NCBI GenBank assembly: GCA_002349055.1
Contig: DECD01000024.1
Coordinates: forward strand, 166,994-225,723
Direction of reading: 5' to 3'
Length of the DNA: 58,730 bases
Source: Bacteroidales bacterium UBA2939
GTDB taxonomy: Bacteria > Bacteroidota > Bacteroidia > Bacteroidales > P3
Shown here: positions 55,693 through 58,730 of the stretch, piece by piece
How positions within the stretch are numbered: position 1 is the first letter of the stretch
Layout of the letters: every line of letters begins with the position of its first letter
Position numbers and translations under genes: made by a program
Notes under the pieces: generated by a model
Databases searched by the model: none
What the model was told of the DNA's origin: nothing
Seen by the model: only the letters and a program-made list of their open reading frames with translations

Positions 55693-56744
55693 TATTTCTC
55701 ATGAGGATAGTCGCCATAGATGGTCTTCATGGTCACCGTTGCCACCGTGCGGAGTGCGTCGGCGCTCACGCTGTTGAGGTCATCGGTGGTGGTGTGCCAG
55801 TGCTCGAAGAAGCTGATGCCGGGGCTGTTTTGCACGATGTCCACCATGGGGATGCCCGCCAGACGGTTCACATAGTAGTGGTCGTCGAGGATGGGGTCGG
55901 TCTCCTGGTTGACGAAGATGTTGCCGTGTCCGAGGGCTGCTGCGGCATTCCACATCTTGTCGGTCAGGCCCGGGGCGAAGCTACGGCTAATCTGCTCCTT
56001 GGTGAAGCGCGGATGCTGTGTGCCCACCATGTCGAACAGCACGCCGTAGACGGCGGTGTAGTAGGGCACGTGGCGGTTCTGCGCCCAGTATTGCGAGCCT
56101 TTGCACCAGGTGTCCTGGTCGTAGACCTCGCTCCATTCGGGAGCACCCTGATCTTCCACGTCGAAGAAGATGAAGTCCACGCCCACGCTCGGCGGCATCT
56201 TGCTCATCACGCGGGCCATCTCCATCAGTGCCGCCACGCCCGAGGCGCCGTCGTTGGCACCGGGCACGGGGCTGTGCTGGAGGTCGTCGTTGCGGTCGTG
56301 GTCGGCCCACGAGCGGCTGTCCCAGTGGGCGGCCAGCAGCACGCGGCGCTCGGCCAGGGGGTTGAACGAGGCGATGATGTTCTTGCCCGGCATCGTAGAG
56401 CCGTTCCACAGCTCGGCGCGGAAGTCCTGCACGATGACGGTGTCGCACCAGCGGCGCATCTGCATGGCCAGCCAGTCGGCACACTGCTGCCAGCCCTTGC
56501 TGCCGGGGATGCGGTTGCCGAAGGCGAGCTGGTGCTCTACAAAGGCAAAGGCCGAATCGGCCGAGAAAGCGGGCACCGCGACCTGGGTGTAATCTATGGC
56601 TGAGGCCGAAGTTACAGGCGTCGTGTTATTATTTTTGCAGCCTGCCAGCAGGAGCATTAAGAGTAAAACGGAAAGTGGAAAGTGGAAAGATGAGTGTCTC
56701 GGCTTTCCACTTTCCACTAATATCTTTCCACTTTCCACTTTCAT
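55692..56744 (-). CDS. M28-family lipoprotein (glutaminyl-peptide cyclotransferase-like)
   Basis: A 350-residue zinc enzyme, either an aminopeptidase or a glutaminyl cyclase making N-terminal pyroglutamate, as many T9SS/Sec-exported proteins of this group carry. Metal-site pattern: LLAAHWDSR, PGANDGASGV, FFDVEDQG and FFEHWHTTTDD; the DVEDQGAPEW stretch favours the cyclase branch. The N-terminus is odd: 36 residues before the lipobox LLAGC, the first 29 of which are mostly encoded by heptad repeats of a palindromic element (MKVESGKILVESGK, FHFPLS). It starts 10 bases after the efp stop. Confidence 0.88.
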   Translation of the reverse strand: MKVESGKILVESGKPRHSSFHFPLSVLLLMLLLAGCKNNNTTPVTSASAIDYTQVAVPAFSADSAFAFVEHQLAFGNRIPGSKGWQQCADWLAMQMRRWCDTVIVQDFRAELWNGSTMPGKNIIASFNPLAERRVLLAAHWDSRSWADHDRNDDLQHSPVPGANDGASGVAALMEMARVMSKMPPSVGVDFIFFDVEDQGAPEWSEVYDQDTWCKGSQYWAQNRHVPYYTAVYGVLFDMVGTQHPRFTKEQISRSFAPGLTDKMWNAAAALGHGNIFVNQETDPILDDHYYVNRLAGIPMVDIVQNSPGISFFEHWHTTTDDLNSVSADALRTVATVTMKTIYGDYPHEK

Positions 56745-56755
56745 CTTTCCGCTTT
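56664..56755. repeat. palindromic GGAAAGT heptad element over a start codon
   Basis: Seven-base units GGAAAGT/TTTCCAC in both directions. A perfect 16-bp inverted repeat (56674-56689 with 56703-56718) has a 13-base loop, and further TTTCCAC units extend to the efp stop. It covers the start and the first 29 codons of the M28 lipoprotein. Confidence 0.92.
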
Positions 56756-57317
56756 ATTTCAGGCGCTCTGCATACTCGCAGGTGCGGGTGTCGACTTTGA
56801 TGCGCTCGCCCTCTTTGATGAACAGGGGCACGCGGACCTGAACGCCGGGTTCCACGGTGGCATCCTTCATGGCGTTGGTGGCGGTGTTGCCGGCGAAGCC
56901 GGGCTCGGTGTAGGTCACCACGGTCTCGATGAAGGGAGGCAGCTCGCAGGTCAGCGGGGTCTCGGTGTCGGCCTCGACGGTGATTTCAACATACTGGCCG
57001 TCCTTGAGGAACTGCGGGGCGTTGATGATGGTCTCGGGGATATAAATCTGCTCGTAGGTCTCGGTGTGCATGAAGACGTGCATGTCGCCCTCCTTGTAGA
57101 GGTAGGTGTAGGGGCGGCGCTCCACGCGGACGATGTCGATTTTGGCACCGCTGGGGAAGGTGTTTTCCAGCATGCGGCCGGTCTTCACGTTGCGCATCTT
57201 GGTACGCACGAAGGCGGCACCCTTGCCAGGTTTCACGTGAAGGAACTCAACGATGGTGTAGATGTCGTTGTTGAAATTGATGCAAAGTCCGTTCTTAATG
57301 TCAGTGGTTGTTGCCAT
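56754..57317 (-). CDS. efp: translation elongation factor P
   Basis: Relieves ribosome stalling at polyproline stretches. 187 residues, three beta-barrel domains: KOW-like N-terminal (IKNGLCINFNNDIYTIVEF), then two OB domains with the C-terminal signature GFAGNTATNAMKDATVEPG. The tip loop reads VKPGKGAAFVRTK with Lys32 at the site modified in other bacteria and homologous to the hypusine of eIF5A. No epmA, epmB, earP or ymfI-type gene lies in the window, but a deoxyhypusine synthase-like gene does (18426). Confidence 0.97.
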   Translation of the reverse strand: MATTTDIKNGLCINFNNDIYTIVEFLHVKPGKGAAFVRTKMRNVKTGRMLENTFPSGAKIDIVRVERRPYTYLYKEGDMHVFMHTETYEQIYIPETIINAPQFLKDGQYVEITVEADTETPLTCELPPFIETVVTYTEPGFAGNTATNAMKDATVEPGVQVRVPLFIKEGERIKVDTRTCEYAERLK

Positions 57318-57331
57318 AAATGATTGTTATT

Positions 57332-57607
57332 TTATTTGTTATTATTCTTTTTCTTCTCTTCGGCGTAGAGCTGGGTGAGGCGGCGCAGGTCGTCCTTCAT
57401 CTGGTCGAGTTCCTCCTCGCAGGCGCGGAAGCGGTGACGCTCCATCATCCAGCGCATGGCGATGGCCAGTGCCACCAGTATCATCGTCAGCGACAGGCTG
57501 AGACCTGGTGTCTCACTGTTTTTCAGCATAAAATAGACCACCGTGGCACCGAGAATCAGCACGTAGGAGGCTATTTCATATAATTTTATTGCGGTCTTGT
57601 GACTCAT
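57332..57607 (-). CDS. small membrane protein with coiled-coil tail
   Basis: A 91-residue protein: two membrane helices (LYEIASYVLILGATVVYFML and LSLTMILVALAIAMRWMME), then a charged helical tail (FRACEEELDQMKDDLRRL, YAEEKKKNNNK). The start at 57607 gives MSHKTAIK. It lies 15 bases upstream of efp and is probably co-transcribed. Function unknown. Confidence 0.7.
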   Translation of the reverse strand: MSHKTAIKLYEIASYVLILGATVVYFMLKNSETPGLSLSLTMILVALAIAMRWMMERHRFRACEEELDQMKDDLRRLTQLYAEEKKKNNNK

Positions 57608-57653
57608 TTTCGCATGGATTTGAAAATGCAAAGATACGAACTTTTTTTAATAT

Positions 57654-57785
57654 AGAATTTTTTTTATAAAAAATCGAACTCCCATCGCCTCGTCAGGCAG
57701 CAGCACCTGCATGCTCCCATGCGCCGGGTTGGGACTCAGCACAAAGTCCACGCCCCGGGCCTCGACAAATGCTCTTGGGTCGAAA
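57654..57785 (-). pseudogene. remnant of a second T9SS sorting domain
   Basis: Directly downstream of the T9SS gene, in another frame, the minus strand encodes VDFVLSPNPAHGSMQVLLP and ends RFFIKKILY plus stop. The PNPAHGSM opening and the basic hydrophobic end are those of a type A sorting domain, but the middle is missing and there is no start. It looks like the tail of a deleted or recombined T9SS gene. Confidence 0.55.
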
Positions 57786-57788
57786 AAT

Positions 57789-58730
57789 CTATTGCACCAG
57801 CAGCTTTTTTGTCACCACGCCCATGGGAGTCTGGATGCGAAGGAGGTAGGTGCCGCGGGGCCAGCCCTTGACGTCGAGGGTGGCCTCGAGGCCCGTGGCC
57901 TCCTGCTTGAAGACCAGGCGGCCCTCGGCGTTATAGGCTTCGATGCGCTCCAACCCGAAGCTCGACAGCACCCGCGCCTCGTCCACCGCCGGGTTCGGCT
58001 GCACCGTCACATAGCGTCCCACCATGTCCGCCTGCGTCACCGCCAGGGTGTCGCCGCCGGTGCCCGTGGTGTCGGGGTTAGGGGTAAGGATGGGGAAAAT
58101 CATGTAATATATATCATTCTCCTCTATTCGCAAAGGCCAATACCAGTAGGTATATTCTGGATAACAATATTTCCATACATGATACTCTTGCAGCTCACGA
58201 GCCCCTCGTCCACGTAACGACATAAGCTCGAATCCCATGTTTACTTGATGATCCCATGTGTTTGATGTCCTTTCCGTCGTACCCATGTAAAAAGTGTCCA
58301 GAACGGTAATTGGTGAGTCGAAGTATTTCTCATACATGGGATAACAGAAATTTGGGTTATAATGATAATATCCATAATGGACATAGTAAGCAGGGGTGTC
58401 GTATCTGCGATGTACCATCAGTTCTCGGTGCGGCACCAAAGAGTCGCCAGAACGCAAATACACTCCCAGATACTCGTACAGGTCTGCCGTTGAGGTATCC
58501 CCATAGTAATCAAAGAAACTCCACCACCATTCCGCAGGATTGACATCTGGTTCATCGGGAATATAAAATAAATCCAATGGTGTCACCATGGCCGCAGCCA
58601 CTCCGTAAATCGTTATCGGCTCTTTGTACGGGGTGTACATCTCTTTAGTCATGATACCACAATTGTCTCCACAAATATTGCAACCACCGGGATGGAAATC
58701 CATCTTTAAATTAGGAACTTTGTTATAGAA
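57789..58730 (-). CDS. T9SS cargo protein, 3' part (5' end outside window)
   Basis: The frame is open to the right edge, so the start lies beyond the window; the ATG at 58703 has no signal peptide. At least 313 residues. The body is very rich in Tyr and Trp (WWWSFFDYYGD, YYVHYGYYHYN, YPEYTYWYWP) and has CNICGDNCG near the visible start; no family recognised. It ends in a type A sorting domain: VQPNPAVDEARVL, GLERIEAYNAEGRLVF, GTYLLRIQT, KKLLVQ. It is related in layout, not in sequence, to the partial T9SS gene at the left edge. Confidence 0.82.
   Translation of the reverse strand, partial: FYNKVPNLKMDFHPGGCNICGDNCGIMTKEMYTPYKEPITIYGVAAAMVTPLDLFYIPDEPDVNPAEWWWSFFDYYGDTSTADLYEYLGVYLRSGDSLVPHRELMVHRRYDTPAYYVHYGYYHYNPNFCYPMYEKYFDSPITVLDTFYMGTTERTSNTWDHQVNMGFELMSLRGRGARELQEYHVWKYCYPEYTYWYWPLRIEENDIYYMIFPILTPNPDTTGTGGDTLAVTQADMVGRYVTVQPNPAVDEARVLSSFGLERIEAYNAEGRLVFKQEATGLEATLDVKGWPRGTYLLRIQTPMGVVTKKLLVQ

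Noticed and set aside
57789..58703. Complete T9SS gene starting at 58703
   Set aside because: No signal peptide follows this ATG, and the frame continues open to the window edge.

Overview
The window comes from a member of the Bacteroidales, probably host-associated and possibly uncultured; the genus cannot be read from the sequence. The evidence is five proteins ending in a type IX secretion (T9SS) type A sorting domain, a gingipain-family C25 protease, an S46 dipeptidyl-peptidase, many lipoproteins, promoters of the Bacteroidetes form (TTTG, about 20 bp, TAnnTTTG), A-rich start regions and a zapA - 6S-like RNA - rny locus. Coding DNA is GC-rich and intergenic DNA AT-rich. There is no rRNA, transposase, integrase, phage gene or CRISPR array.

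Layout. 1-2144: tail of a T9SS cargo gene, two lipoproteins and a truncated start of a fourth gene. 2145-3146: about 1 kb of non-coding DNA dense in repeats. 3147-8639: small lipoprotein, manA, then a zapB-like gene, zapA, a 6S-like RNA, rny, lgt and gpmA. 8772-9084: tRNA-Ser, -Pro, -Arg. 9105-10052: threonine dehydrogenase. 10101-23526 (minus): C25 protease, S46 peptidase, surface lipoprotein, deoxyhypusine synthase-like enzyme, SMR exporter, large T9SS adhesin. 23910-30538: Nudix, serpin, PHP phosphatase, porin, membrane protein, lipoprotein, cysS. 30628-33779: radical SAM protein, PrsW-like protease, two tRNA-Ala, membrane protein. 33833-42689 (minus): nitroreductase lipoprotein, NamZ-type muramidase, dut, clpP, a 1.9-kresidue T9SS protein. 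42843-50591 (minus): trmD, LysM/M23 and NlpC/P60 cell-wall proteins, metal or cofactor ABC importer, dapB, membrane and lipoproteins, a double TonB-domain protein. 50842-58730: ribBA, AAA ATPase, C69 dipeptidase, lipoprotein, M28 enzyme, efp, and a T9SS protein running off the right edge.

Theme. Peptide use (C25, S46, C69, M28) and envelope building (Lgt, M23, NlpC, NamZ, DapB) dominate the gene content.

The most unusual signal is in the gene junctions. At least fifteen junctions or loop-coding sites carry short tandem repeats of period 7, 8, 9, 10 or 11 bp, several folded into long perfect inverted repeats. At 55657, 27856 and 56744 such an element covers the start codon and writes part or all of the signal peptide of the downstream envelope protein. 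A sister copy at 36131-36189 has the same arm length and loop length and can encode the same leader. Similar repeats, or a multi-hairpin palindrome cluster, lie in frame inside a Nudix hydrolase, a C69 dipeptidase and a PHP phosphatase. Near the left end, two consecutive 20-22 bp inverted repeats differ in sequence, but the changes match on both arms.
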